The notes beneath the pieces are model-generated. The model was not told the DNA's origin, did no database searches, and was given only the letters and a program-made list of their open reading frames with translations. Of a DNA stretch of 13,058 bases, positions 1-6,753 are shown piece after piece. A program made the position numbers and the translations under genes. Numbering within the stretch: the stretch's first letter is position 1; each line of letters starts with the position of its first letter. The stretch comes from an uncultured bacterium. GTDB lineage: Bacteria > Bacillota_I > Bacilli_A > RF39 > UBA660. Location: NCBI GenBank assembly GCA_949285775.1, contig CASEAD010000155.1, positions 1 through 13,058 of the forward strand. The letters run 5' to 3'.

Positions 1-3
1 AAT

Positions 4-38
4 GAGAGAACAGTTAAAACAATTACTGACTCTCTAAT
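4..38. other. Weak stem-loop at the left edge, possible terminator remnant
   Basis: GAGAG (4-8) can pair with CTCTC (30-34), and CAGT (11-14) with ACTG (25-28), with a small internal loop between. A short run, TAATTTTA, follows. It could terminate a gene lying left of the window on either strand. The stem is interrupted and the T run is poor, so this is tentative. Confidence 0.25.
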
Positions 39-127
39 TTTAATATGCTCTTTGACATTTTAATTATTTAAATTTTGCGAATTGAAGAGTAATTATTAAG
101 GAAATATTAAACTCTACTAATAGTTTA

Positions 128-156
128 TTGAATGTTTGTTTTAGTTATGTTATTTT
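128..156 (+). promoter_or_regulatory. Promoter of the XRE regulator gene pair
   Basis: TTGAAT (128-133) is followed after 17 bases by TATTTT (151-156). A TG one base upstream of the -10 makes it an extended -10. Transcription would start near 163. The Shine-Dalgarno GAGGTGAT (164-171) sits 5 bases before the ATG at 177, so the leader would be very short. Confidence 0.45.
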
Positions 157-176
157 TAAGATAGAGGTGATGTGAA

Positions 177-1103
177 ATGGATAATGAGAGAGTTGGTTCT
201 TTTATTAGGGATCTTAGGAAAGAGAAGGGGTTGACGCAGAAGGAATTGGCTAGTAAGTTAGGTTTAACTGATAAGGCTATTAGTAAGTGGGAAAGAGGTT
301 TAGGATGTCCTGATATTTCTTTATTGGAAGATATTGCTGATTATTTAGATGTTAGTGTTTTAGAATTGATAAAAGGGAAGAGACTTGATAGTGGTAGTAA
401 GTATAATAATAAAGATATTATTGATACGATGAAATATTCTAGGAAGAGTATTACTGGGGTGGTAAGGAAAAATTATAAGATATTTGCATGTGCTGTTATG
501 GGGATATTAATAATATTTTTGGTTGTTACTAATTTAAAGAGTATTTTATTTGAGATGCGTGTTATTGATGTGGTGGATGAATATGGTGATAGTGATTATT
601 ATGAGGAGAGAAAGAATTATCTTAAGGAATTGATTGTTGATACTAATAATAAGATTGATATTGTTTTTACTAATAGGGGGAAGTTTACTGCTTATGATTA
701 TAATATTGTTCTTAGGGCTGTGGAGTCTATTGATGGGTATTTAGAGATGGGAAATTATGAGATTTATTTAGATAAGGATAGTTATTCTTATTTGGAGTTA
801 CTTGATTTTTATGTTGAACATGAGTTTATTAGGGATGAGTTTGTTAATTATATAGAGGTGTATGAGGTTCTTTTGAAATATGATAATACTTTGGGGGATG
901 AGTTAATAAGTTATAATTATGGTGAAGATGTTGTTAGAGATAGTTATGGGAGTATTTTTTCTTATTTGGAACAGCCTTATTATTATGTAAATATGCTTTC
1001 TTATAGGGAATATATTCCTAATGTTTTAAGTTTTATGTTTTATGTATATGATAATTATAATGATTTGCTTAGTGATATTGTAGAGGTAGGTGAGATGGAA
1101 TGA
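177..1103 (+). CDS. Membrane-anchored XRE-family helix-turn-helix regulator
   Basis: Residues about 5-66 are a clear Cro/C1-type (XRE) DNA-binding domain. They include the recognition region LTQKELASKLGLTDKAISKW and the common family continuation ERG..CPDISLLEDIADYLDVSVLELIKGK. A basic linker leads to one hydrophobic helix at about 101-120. The remaining ~185 residues are rich in Tyr, Asp and Glu and match no domain I recognise; by topology they would lie outside the cell. The architecture suggests a one-component regulator that senses something at or beyond the membrane (inference). The ATG follows GAGGTGAT with ideal spacing. The stop overlaps the next start as ATGA, so the two genes are translationally coupled. 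Possible targets are its own operon or the surface-protein and Tad genes downstream, but no operator repeat is evident. Confidence 0.88.
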   Translation: MDNERVGSFIRDLRKEKGLTQKELASKLGLTDKAISKWERGLGCPDISLLEDIADYLDVSVLELIKGKRLDSGSKYNNKDIIDTMKYSRKSITGVVRKNYKIFACAVMGILIIFLVVTNLKSILFEMRVIDVVDEYGDSDYYEERKNYLKELIVDTNNKIDIVFTNRGKFTAYDYNIVLRAVESIDGYLEMGNYEIYLDKDSYSYLELLDFYVEHEFIRDEFVNYIEVYEVLLKYDNTLGDELISYNYGEDVVRDSYGSIFSYLEQPYYYVNMLSYREYIPNVLSFMFYVYDNYNDLLSDIVEVGEME

Positions 1104-1684
1104 AGGGGAAGAGTTTATATAGATTAATTGTATTATTTATATTATTAGTTATTTCTTATTTTTATGTTTATGTTACTTTTTTGGATGTTGATTGGGAAAT
1201 GGTAGATGATAGTATTTATAATTTTCTATTATTAATGTTGCCTGTTATAATATTAGTTGATATTATTTTATTTGGTAAGAAGAGAGGTAGATTGTTAGGG
1301 GTATTTAAATATTTGTTCCTTGTTATATGTGTTATTATTGGTGGGATATTTATTTATAATATTATAAGGGATTATCTTTTGTTTTCGGTATTTGATGGGG
1401 ATATGTTATTTTATTATTATTTGATAGTGGTGTCAGTTGTTTTTGGGGTATCTATTGTTAATAGGAATAGTAATAGTACTATTTATGATAATTTTATACT
1501 TGTATTTGCTATTATTAATATTTTAATATTTTATAGATATTATATAGATCCTTATTTTATTCATAATAATTATAATGTTAGTAAGTATGATGGGCATTTT
1601 AATTATATTAATCAATATTATTTGGCATTTATTATGGGGTATGTGGTATTGTTAATTGGTAATAAGATAGAACAGGTTAAATAG
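1100..1684 (+). CDS. Six-helix integral membrane protein coupled to the XRE regulator
   Basis: I do not recognise the family. The 194 residues contain about six hydrophobic segments, near 7-27, 40-58, 70-89, 102-120, 131-148 and 173-190. They are joined by short loops, with basic residues at about 59-64 and an acidic first loop. The start ATG overlaps the TGA of the regulator gene (ATGA), and GAGGTAGGTGAG just upstream provides the ribosome site. This arrangement of a membrane-anchored HTH protein followed by a small polytopic protein suggests a partner, inhibitor or immunity-like role for the regulator, but that is inference only. The gene ends inside a terminator hairpin, so the two genes form a closed unit. 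Confidence 0.75.
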   Translation: MKGKSLYRLIVLFILLVISYFYVYVTFLDVDWEMVDDSIYNFLLLMLPVIILVDIILFGKKRGRLLGVFKYLFLVICVIIGGIFIYNIIRDYLLFSVFDGDMLFYYYLIVVSVVFGVSIVNRNSNSTIYDNFILVFAIINILIFYRYYIDPYFIHNNYNVSKYDGHFNYINQYYLAFIMGYVVLLIGNKIEQVK

Positions 1685-1700
1685 TTGTTCTATTTCTTTT
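1665..1700 (+). terminator. Rho-independent terminator overlapping the end of the membrane-protein gene
   Basis: ATAGAACA (1667-1674) pairs perfectly with TGTTCTAT (1686-1693), extendable by G-U and A-T pairs outside. An 11-base loop contains the TAG stop (1682-1684), and TTTCTTTT follows. The terminator therefore uses the last coding bases of the gene. Confidence 0.7.
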
Positions 1701-1889
1701 GTGAGGTAATTGTTTTGGAATATATAATAAGTATTATGAAGAATAATTAATTTGTATTTATTAATGATTGGTGGGGGTTATTTATTGTGTATTTTTTTCT
1801 GTTTTTATTAACCTGTGAGGTATTTTTGTTAAAAAGTAAGAGTTTTTTGTAAATTTTGTGTAAAGTTTGTAGAAAAATGTAATAATAGT
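1701..1889. other. Noncoding gap upstream of the surface-protein promoter
   Basis: This is AT- and G-rich sequence without a credible gene. A possible promoter, TTGTGA (1699-1704) with an 18-base spacer and TATAAT (1723-1728), could start a small RNA or a long leader, but no stable hairpin or terminator was seen in it. A minus-strand open frame across 1782-2027 lacks a ribosome site and overlaps the signal-peptide gene, so it is not counted. Confidence 0.4.
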
Positions 1890-1933
1890 TGCTATACTTA
1901 CTTTGTAAGATGGTAAAGGTAATGTAGTCTTAC
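1890..1933 (+). promoter_or_regulatory. Extended -10 promoter and leader hairpin of the surface-protein gene
   Basis: TGCTATACT (1890-1898) is an extended -10 element; no good -35 lies at the usual distance. Transcription would start near 1905, giving a leader of about 95 bases. Its very beginning can fold: GTAAGA (1905-1910) pairs with TCTTAC (1928-1933). The leader then runs through G-rich sequence to GGAAGGAAGGAAAG just before the ATG at 2001. A 5' hairpin on a long leader could stabilise the mRNA or regulate it. Confidence 0.45.
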
Positions 1934-2000
1934 TTAAGTAGGGGGTGTTAAGTGGGGGAATTGTAGAACTTTTAAAAAAATATGGAAGGAAGGAAAGATA

Positions 2001-3836
2001 ATGAAAACAAAAAATAATGTTATTCAAAAATTTGGAAAAGTATTATTGGTATTTTGTACTTTGTTTTCTCAATTGTCTTTTTCTTTAGAAGTTTTTGCTG
2101 ATGAGGTTGTTGATTCACTTAGTGGTGGTGAGGTTGATACTGTTTCAGAAGAGACTGCTATGGAAGATAGTGATAATTTAGAGAATGAGGTAATTGACGC
2201 TAATAATAGTGGTAGTGAAGAGTTAGATACTAATTTGGAAGATAGTGATAGTTCTGATACTACTATTGGTGGTGATACTGTAGGGGAAGTTGAGAATAAT
2301 GATGAAGAACCTACTGATGATACTACGGATGGTGAACTTGTAGAAGAACCTGGTGATGATACTACAGAAGAAGATCCTACTGATGATCCTATAGAAGATG
2401 AGCCTATAGAGGAAGATCCTATAGTTGAAGATGTTTTTTATATTATAGAAGATGGTTTTATTTTGATTAATGGTACTTTTAATAGTAATTTGACTGTTTC
2501 TATGTTAAAGAATGCTATAATGAGTGATGTTAACTATAGTGAATCTATAATAGTTGTAAGTGATGCTGATGAGGAGTTAAGTGATGAGGATATTATTACT
2601 AATAATATGACTTTATCTATTGATGGGGTTAATTATTTGATTGTAGTAATTGGTGATTTTGATAACGATGGTATTGTTGGAGAGTCTGATATTGATGCTT
2701 TAATAGAAGATATTTTACTTACTTTAGATGGTGAGGAAGAGGTATTTGATGTTGCTGATGTTACTTATATTGCTAGTGCTATAAGAGAGAGTAATTGGAT
2801 TACTGATGAGGTTATTTTAGAAGATATTCTTAGTTTTGAGACTTCTGTTAGTAGTAGTAATGTTTTAGTTGGTGATACTTTTGAGGTTAGTCTTATTGTA
2901 AATGATTTTGATAAAAATTATATTAATGGTATTGAAGGAATTGTTGGTTATGATGAGTCTTTGGTTGAACTTGAAAGTATTAGTGTATTAGAAGATGTTT
3001 ATGTTAAGGGAAGTAAGAATGAAGAAGGAAAATTCGTTTATTTGTTGAATGATTATAATAGTGATGGTGAAGCTTTATTAACATTTACTTTTAGGGCTTT
3101 ATCTGTAGGAGAAGATGTAGAAATTAAAATAGAAGATATTATTATGGCGATGGATGGGTATTATGTAGAGGTATTGGATGATACTAATTATATAAGTACT
3201 TATGTTTCTGTAGCGCCTGCTGGTATGGGTGGTGATGATCCAGGGACAGATGTAACTGATCCTGAAGAGCCTGTTGATAATGATGAGCAATTAAGTGATG
3301 ATGTTACTAATGTTCCAGATGAAGAACCTGTGGAGGTTGTTAATACTGTTAATACTGTAGATACTGTTACTGTTGTAGAAGATGTTGCTTTATCTGATGA
3401 TAACTATATTAGTTCTTTAGAAATAGATGGGTATGATATTGATTTTGATATGTATACATATGAATATAATATTTCTGTAGGATCTGATGTTGATTCTTTG
3501 GATTTAAGTATAGTATTAAATGATTCTTCTGCTAGTTATGTGGTTAATGGTAATAGTGGTTTTAGTGAGGGTAGTAATACTGTTGAGATTGTTGTTACTG
3601 CTAGTGATGGTACAGAGAGAACTTATACTATTAATGTTGATAAGGAAGCTTCTCAGGATGTTTCTGATGATACGGAAGAGGAAGAGAGTAGTAATATTTC
3701 TAGGACTGTTATTATTATATTGATTGTATTAGTTATAATTGGTCTTATTTATGTTATATTTAAAGATGATGATGATACTGATGTTAAGAGTGATAGTTCT
3801 AAGAAGAGTGTTGACAGTAAGAAGAATAAAAAATAA
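2001..3836 (+). CDS. Acidic surface protein with dockerin-like, cohesin-like and cadherin-like modules and a C-terminal anchor
   Basis: A Sec signal peptide covers about residues 1-33 (basic start, hydrophobic core at 13-29, likely cut after VFA). Residues 34-144 are a low-complexity linker dominated by Asp, Glu, Thr and Pro. Near 216-263 lies a dockerin-like region: DFDNDGIVGESD is a textbook DxDxDG calcium loop, while the second half (FDVADVTYIASAI) keeps only the helix. About 277-404 resembles a cohesin-type beta sandwich (VLVGDTFEVSLIV, then VGYDESLVEL, then LLTFTFRAL). A second acidic linker follows. About 465-547 matches the cadherin-like beta-sandwich family (YISSLEIDGY ... YEYNISV ... 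TASDGTERTYTINV). A transmembrane helix at 569-586 and a Lys-rich tail end the chain, so it should be anchored by its C-terminus with no LPXTG motif. The role is probably adhesion or cell-surface assembly. It is transcribed separately from the Tad operon that follows. Confidence 0.85.
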   Translation: MKTKNNVIQKFGKVLLVFCTLFSQLSFSLEVFADEVVDSLSGGEVDTVSEETAMEDSDNLENEVIDANNSGSEELDTNLEDSDSSDTTIGGDTVGEVENNDEEPTDDTTDGELVEEPGDDTTEEDPTDDPIEDEPIEEDPIVEDVFYIIEDGFILINGTFNSNLTVSMLKNAIMSDVNYSESIIVVSDADEELSDEDIITNNMTLSIDGVNYLIVVIGDFDNDGIVGESDIDALIEDILLTLDGEEEVFDVADVTYIASAIRESNWITDEVILEDILSFETSVSSSNVLVGDTFEVSLIVNDFDKNYINGIEGIVGYDESLVELESISVLEDVYVKGSKNEEGKFVYLLNDYNSDGEALLTFTFRALSVGEDVEIKIEDIIMAMDGYYVEVLDDTNYISTYVSVAPAGMGGDDPGTDVTDPEEPVDNDEQLSDDVTNVPDEEPVEVVNTVNTVDTVTVVEDVALSDDNYISSLEIDGYDIDFDMYTYEYNISVGSDVDSLDLSIVLNDSSASYVVNGNSGFSEGSNTVEIVVTASDGTERTYTINVDKEASQDVSDDTEEEESSNISRTVIIILIVLVIIGLIYVIFKDDDDTDVKSDSSKKSVDSKKNKK

Positions 3837-3841
3837 TAAAT

Positions 3842-3870
3842 AAAGAAGGCTTAGGTCTTTCTTTTTTTTT
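3842..3870 (+). terminator. Rho-independent terminator after the surface-protein gene
   Basis: AAAGAAGG (3842-3849) pairs with CTTTCTTT (3857-3864), including one G-U pair, around a 7-base loop. It runs directly into a T tract to 3870. It separates the surface-protein transcript from the pilus operon. Confidence 0.8.
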
Positions 3871-3877
3871 GGTTATT

Positions 3878-3886
3878 TGCTATAAT
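3878..3886 (+). promoter_or_regulatory. Extended -10 promoter of the Tad pilus operon
   Basis: TGCTATAAT is a perfect extended -10 directly after the terminator. No good -35 is visible at the usual distance (TTTCTT, inside the terminator). Transcription would start near 3893, with the first ATG at 3911. The same TGC-TATA arrangement precedes the surface-protein gene, so both may be read together. Confidence 0.6.
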
Positions 3887-3910
3887 TAGTTTAGGATAGT
3901 GGGTGTTATA

Positions 3911-4252
3911 ATGAATAATAAGGGCCAGGCTTTAATTGAGTTTGTTTTGATATTACCAGTTTTTTTGATGATATTGTTTATTATTGTTGATTTTGGGATG
4001 ATTTTTAGGGCTTGGATGGAGCTTGAGAGTGATAGTGGTGATATTGTTGATCTTATTAGTGATGGTATGAATGTAGATGATATTAAAGAGATTTATGAAG
4101 ATGTGGATATAGATGTTAGTGATTATGGTGAGGAGTTACTTAGGGTAGAACTTACTAGTTATGTTAATGTAATGACGCCTGGTATGGATAAGATTTTGGG
4201 GGATCCTTATTATGTTCATGTAGAGAGGGTAATTAGTAATGATAGTGCTTAA
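3911..4252 (+). CDS. tadE: TadE-like pseudopilin
   Basis: This is the first gene of the pilus operon, 113 residues. The N-terminus is a class III (type IV pilin-like) signal: MNNKG followed by QALIEFVLILPVFLMILF. Cleavage would fall between Gly5 and Gln6, leaving Glu at +5 and a hydrophobic helix that serves as membrane anchor and assembly stem. TadE/TadF-type proteins are minor pilins of Tad pili and need a prepilin peptidase, which is not in this window. The rest is short and acidic. I chose ATG 3911 over the upstream GTG at 3899 because GGGTG lies 5 bases before it, as at other genes of the operon. The 3' end overlaps the next gene by 14 bases. Confidence 0.85.
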   Translation: MNNKGQALIEFVLILPVFLMILFIIVDFGMIFRAWMELESDSGDIVDLISDGMNVDDIKEIYEDVDIDVSDYGEELLRVELTSYVNVMTPGMDKILGDPYYVHVERVISNDSA

Positions 4253-4625
4253 TAATAGGGGGCAGAGTTTGGTTTTGTTTGTATTGTTATTACCTTTGTT
4301 ATTATTTGTTGGTATTATAGTTATAGATTGTGGAAGGGTTATGGTAGAGAAGAAGGAATTGGATATAGTAAGTGAGATGGTTGTTAGGTATGGTGCTAGT
4401 AATATAGATAGTGATAATGTAGAGAATAAGATTGTTAGTTTATATGATTTGAATATAGATGATGGGGATATAAGTGTTGATGTAGGGGATGATTATGTTA
4501 GTATTGTTAGTTCTAGGTATGTTGAGGGGATATTTACTAATATAATAGATGTTCAGGGATTTAGAGTTGAGAGTAGGTATAGTGCTTTTATAGATAATGG
4601 TGATATTTCTGTTGAAAAAGGTTAG
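4239..4625 (+). CDS. Second TadE/TadG-like pseudopilin, lacking Glu+5
   Basis: This 128-residue protein begins MIVLNNRG then QSLVLFVLLLPLLLFVGII, so it keeps the basic start, the Gly-Gln cleavage point (8/9) and the hydrophobic stem of a class III pilin signal. The residue at +5 after cleavage is Leu where pilins and TadE carry Glu. The downstream part is small and acidic, unlike long TadG proteins with a von Willebrand domain. The start overlaps the end of tadE by 14 bases; GAGAGGG 9 bases upstream is the ribosome site. A GTG at 4245 is a possible alternative start. It is likely a minor pilin or tip component working with the preceding TadE, and membership rests on the signal and the operon. 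Confidence 0.75.
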   Translation: MIVLNNRGQSLVLFVLLLPLLLFVGIIVIDCGRVMVEKKELDIVSEMVVRYGASNIDSDNVENKIVSLYDLNIDDGDISVDVGDDYVSIVSSRYVEGIFTNIIDVQGFRVESRYSAFIDNGDISVEKG

Positions 4626-4635
4626 AGGTGATTAT

Positions 4636-5424
4636 ATGCTTAAGGAACGTGGAAAGGTAATTAGTATTTCTTCTGTTAAGGGTGGTGTTGGTAAGACTTG
4701 TATGACTATTAATTTAGCTGGTTTATATTATATGATGAAGAAGAAAGTACTTATTATTGATGGAGATTTTTATAGTGGGGGTATATCAGCGTGGTTAGGG
4801 ATTCAGAATAAGAAGGATGTTTTTCAGTTAGTTGATGCTATTTCTAATGGGAGGTTTAGTTCTCTTAGTGATTATGTTACTAGCTATAATAATGGTATAG
4901 ATGTTCTTTCTAGTCCTAGGGATCCTAGGAGTGCGATTAAGATAGATAGTAAGTTTATTCCTGTTATTTTGGATTTTGCTAAGAGGGAGTATGATGTTAT
5001 TTTAATAGATACTAATCATATTATGAATGATATTAATTTGGTTATATTGGATAATTGTTATATGTCTTTGTTTTTGATTACTAATGATTTGATTAGTCTT
5101 AAGAATATGAAGAGTATGGTTAGTATATTTAAGGATACTGGTAAGAGTAATTATTTAGTTTGTTTGAATAAGTCTATTGATATTGGTAATGATTATTTTT
5201 CTTTGTTTGATATTAGGAATATTATTAAGAATAATGTTGATTATACTATATCTGATAGCTTTTATATTAAGAATATAGATAGGTATATATTAGATGGAGA
5301 AATACTTACTTTGAATAAGAAGATTAATAGGATGCATAGTAAGAATATTAGTCGTATTAATAGTATTGCTTTTGAATTAATTAGTGATAAGTATAAGGAT
5401 GTGGAGGGGGATAATAATGGCTAA
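4636..5424 (+). CDS. tadZ: TadZ/CpaE-type MinD-like ATPase of the pilus system
   Basis: The 262 residues form a ParA/MinD-type P-loop ATPase. The deviant Walker A KGGVGKT is at 15-21, an A'-like VLIIDGDFYSGG at about 38-49, the family signature VLSSPRDPRSA at about 90-100, and a Walker B-like VILIDTN at 121-127. In Tad systems TadZ/CpaE localises the apparatus at the membrane or pole before the motor assembles. CpaE proteins often have an N-terminal receiver-like domain, which is absent here, so this is the short, ATPase-only form. The ATG at 4636 was chosen for its AGGTGAT 5 bases upstream; earlier in-frame starts lie inside the preceding gene. Its 3' end overlaps tadA by 8 bases, indicating coupling. 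Confidence 0.88.
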   Translation: MLKERGKVISISSVKGGVGKTCMTINLAGLYYMMKKKVLIIDGDFYSGGISAWLGIQNKKDVFQLVDAISNGRFSSLSDYVTSYNNGIDVLSSPRDPRSAIKIDSKFIPVILDFAKREYDVILIDTNHIMNDINLVILDNCYMSLFLITNDLISLKNMKSMVSIFKDTGKSNYLVCLNKSIDIGNDYFSLFDIRNIIKNNVDYTISDSFYIKNIDRYILDGEILTLNKKINRMHSKNISRINSIAFELISDKYKDVEGDNNG

Positions 5425-6751
5425 GAGAAGTTTAGTTGATGAGTTTGAGGTTAAGGATAATAGGGTTAAGATTAAGGATATTAGTGATTATGAGGTTTTT
5501 AGTGATAAAGATTTGCTTGATAATTTGAGAAGTAAGATTATTCAAAATTTGATAGATGAGAATATTCCTGATGATAAGTTACTTAAGGAGTATATAGATG
5601 AAGAGATTAATAAGGCTACTTTAGGATATGATTTGGATTATTTGCAGAGGAATTATATATTTAATTTAATTTTAAATGAGATTAATGGATATGGGCCTAT
5701 TACGGAGATGTTAGAAGATGATAGTATTACGGAGATTATGGTTAATGGGCCTAATTCTATATATGTTGAGGTTGATGGTAAGGTTGAAAAAGATGATGGG
5801 GTTAGTTTTATTAATGATAAGCATATTATTAGGACGATTCAGAGGATTGTGCAACCTTTGGGGAGGACTATAGATGCTGCTAATCCGATGGTTGATGCTA
5901 GGCTTAGGGATGGTAGTCGTCTTAATGCTATTATTCCACCACTTAGTTTGAGAGGGCCTGTTCTTACGATTAGGAAGTTTGCTAAGAATTTGGATACGAT
6001 AGATGATTTGTTATTAAAGGGTACTTTAACTAATGATATGGCAGTATTTTTATCGTCTTGTGTAAGGGCAAAGCTTAATATAATTATTAGTGGTGGTACT
6101 GGTGCTGGTAAGACTACTTTACTTAATGTTTTGTCTAGTTTTATTGGTAGTGATGAGAGGATTATTACGATAGAGGATGCTGCTGAGTTAAGGCTTCATC
6201 AAGAGCATGTTATTTCTTTAGAGACTAGGCTTACTAATTATGAGGGGGAAGGAGAGGTTACGATTAGGGATTTGGTTAGGAATTCTCTTAGGATGAGACC
6301 TGATAGGATTATAGTTGGTGAGGTTAGAGGTAAAGAGGCTTTTGATATGATGCAAGCGATGAATACTGGTCATGAGGGGTCTATTACTACTCTTCACTCT
6401 AATAGTCCTGTGGATGCTATTAATAGGTTGGAGACAATGATTATGATGAATGAGATGGAGATACCTGTTAGTGCTATTCGTGGTTATATTGAGAATGCTA
6501 TTGATATTGTGGTACAGATTGATAGGATGGGGGATGGTAAGAGAAAGGTTAGTAGTATTAGTGAGGTTAATGGTATTCGTGATGGTAGAGTTAATATTAG
6601 TGAGATATTTGGTTTTAGGGAAAATGGTCTTACAGATGAGGGAGATGTTGTTGGTGAATTTATAGTAAGTGATAATATTCCGTATGTGTATGATAAAATT
6701 AAGAGAAAGGGTATTACTAGTGTTGACTATATTTTTGAGAGGCAGGGATAA
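5417..6751 (+). CDS. tadA: TadA/CpaF secretion motor ATPase
   Basis: A 444-residue protein, typical of the CpaF/TadA branch of the GspE/PilB superfamily. The N-terminal domain is followed by the conserved stretch YGPITEMLEDDSITEIMVNG (92-111). Walker A GGTGAGKT is at 226-233, the Asp box TIEDAAEL at 251-258, Walker B RIIVGEVRG at 297-305, and the His box TGHEGSITTLHSNS at 317-330. All catalytic motifs are intact. It would form the cytoplasmic hexamer that powers pilus extension, and retraction in some Tad systems, through TadB/TadC. The ATG at 5417 follows GGAGGGGG at 6 bases and overlaps the TadZ gene by 8 bases. This is the firmest identification in the operon. Confidence 0.96.
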   Translation: MAKRSLVDEFEVKDNRVKIKDISDYEVFSDKDLLDNLRSKIIQNLIDENIPDDKLLKEYIDEEINKATLGYDLDYLQRNYIFNLILNEINGYGPITEMLEDDSITEIMVNGPNSIYVEVDGKVEKDDGVSFINDKHIIRTIQRIVQPLGRTIDAANPMVDARLRDGSRLNAIIPPLSLRGPVLTIRKFAKNLDTIDDLLLKGTLTNDMAVFLSSCVRAKLNIIISGGTGAGKTTLLNVLSSFIGSDERIITIEDAAELRLHQEHVISLETRLTNYEGEGEVTIRDLVRNSLRMRPDRIIVGEVRGKEAFDMMQAMNTGHEGSITTLHSNSPVDAINRLETMIMMNEMEIPVSAIRGYIENAIDIVVQIDRMGDGKRKVSSISEVNGIRDGRVNISEIFGFRENGLTDEGDVVGEFIVSDNIPYVYDKIKRKGITSVDYIFERQG

Positions 6752-6753
6752 TA

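Noticed and set aside
1782..2027. Minus-strand open frame of 81 codons between the membrane-protein and surface-protein genes
   Set aside because: It overlaps the promoter, the leader and the signal-peptide start of the surface-protein gene, has no ribosome site, and its composition is what the reverse of G/T-rich DNA gives by chance.
2281..2420. CRISPR-like or tandem DNA repeat array
   Set aside because: The repetition comes from Asp/Glu/Pro/Thr codons of a low-complexity linker; unit length and spacing are irregular and there are no spacers.
3099..3290. Minus-strand frame inside the surface-protein gene
   Set aside because: It is antisense to a well-supported coding region with recognisable domains; no ribosome site or protein similarity.
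3520..3723. Alternative + frame inside the surface-protein gene, rich in Leu and Val
   Set aside because: It is an out-of-frame shadow of Asp/Ser/Thr-rich codons; the main frame carries the cadherin-like domain here.
6450..6665. Alternative + frame inside tadA
   Set aside because: The tadA frame is conserved throughout this region; the alternative is a hydrophobic by-product of GTT/GAT codons.
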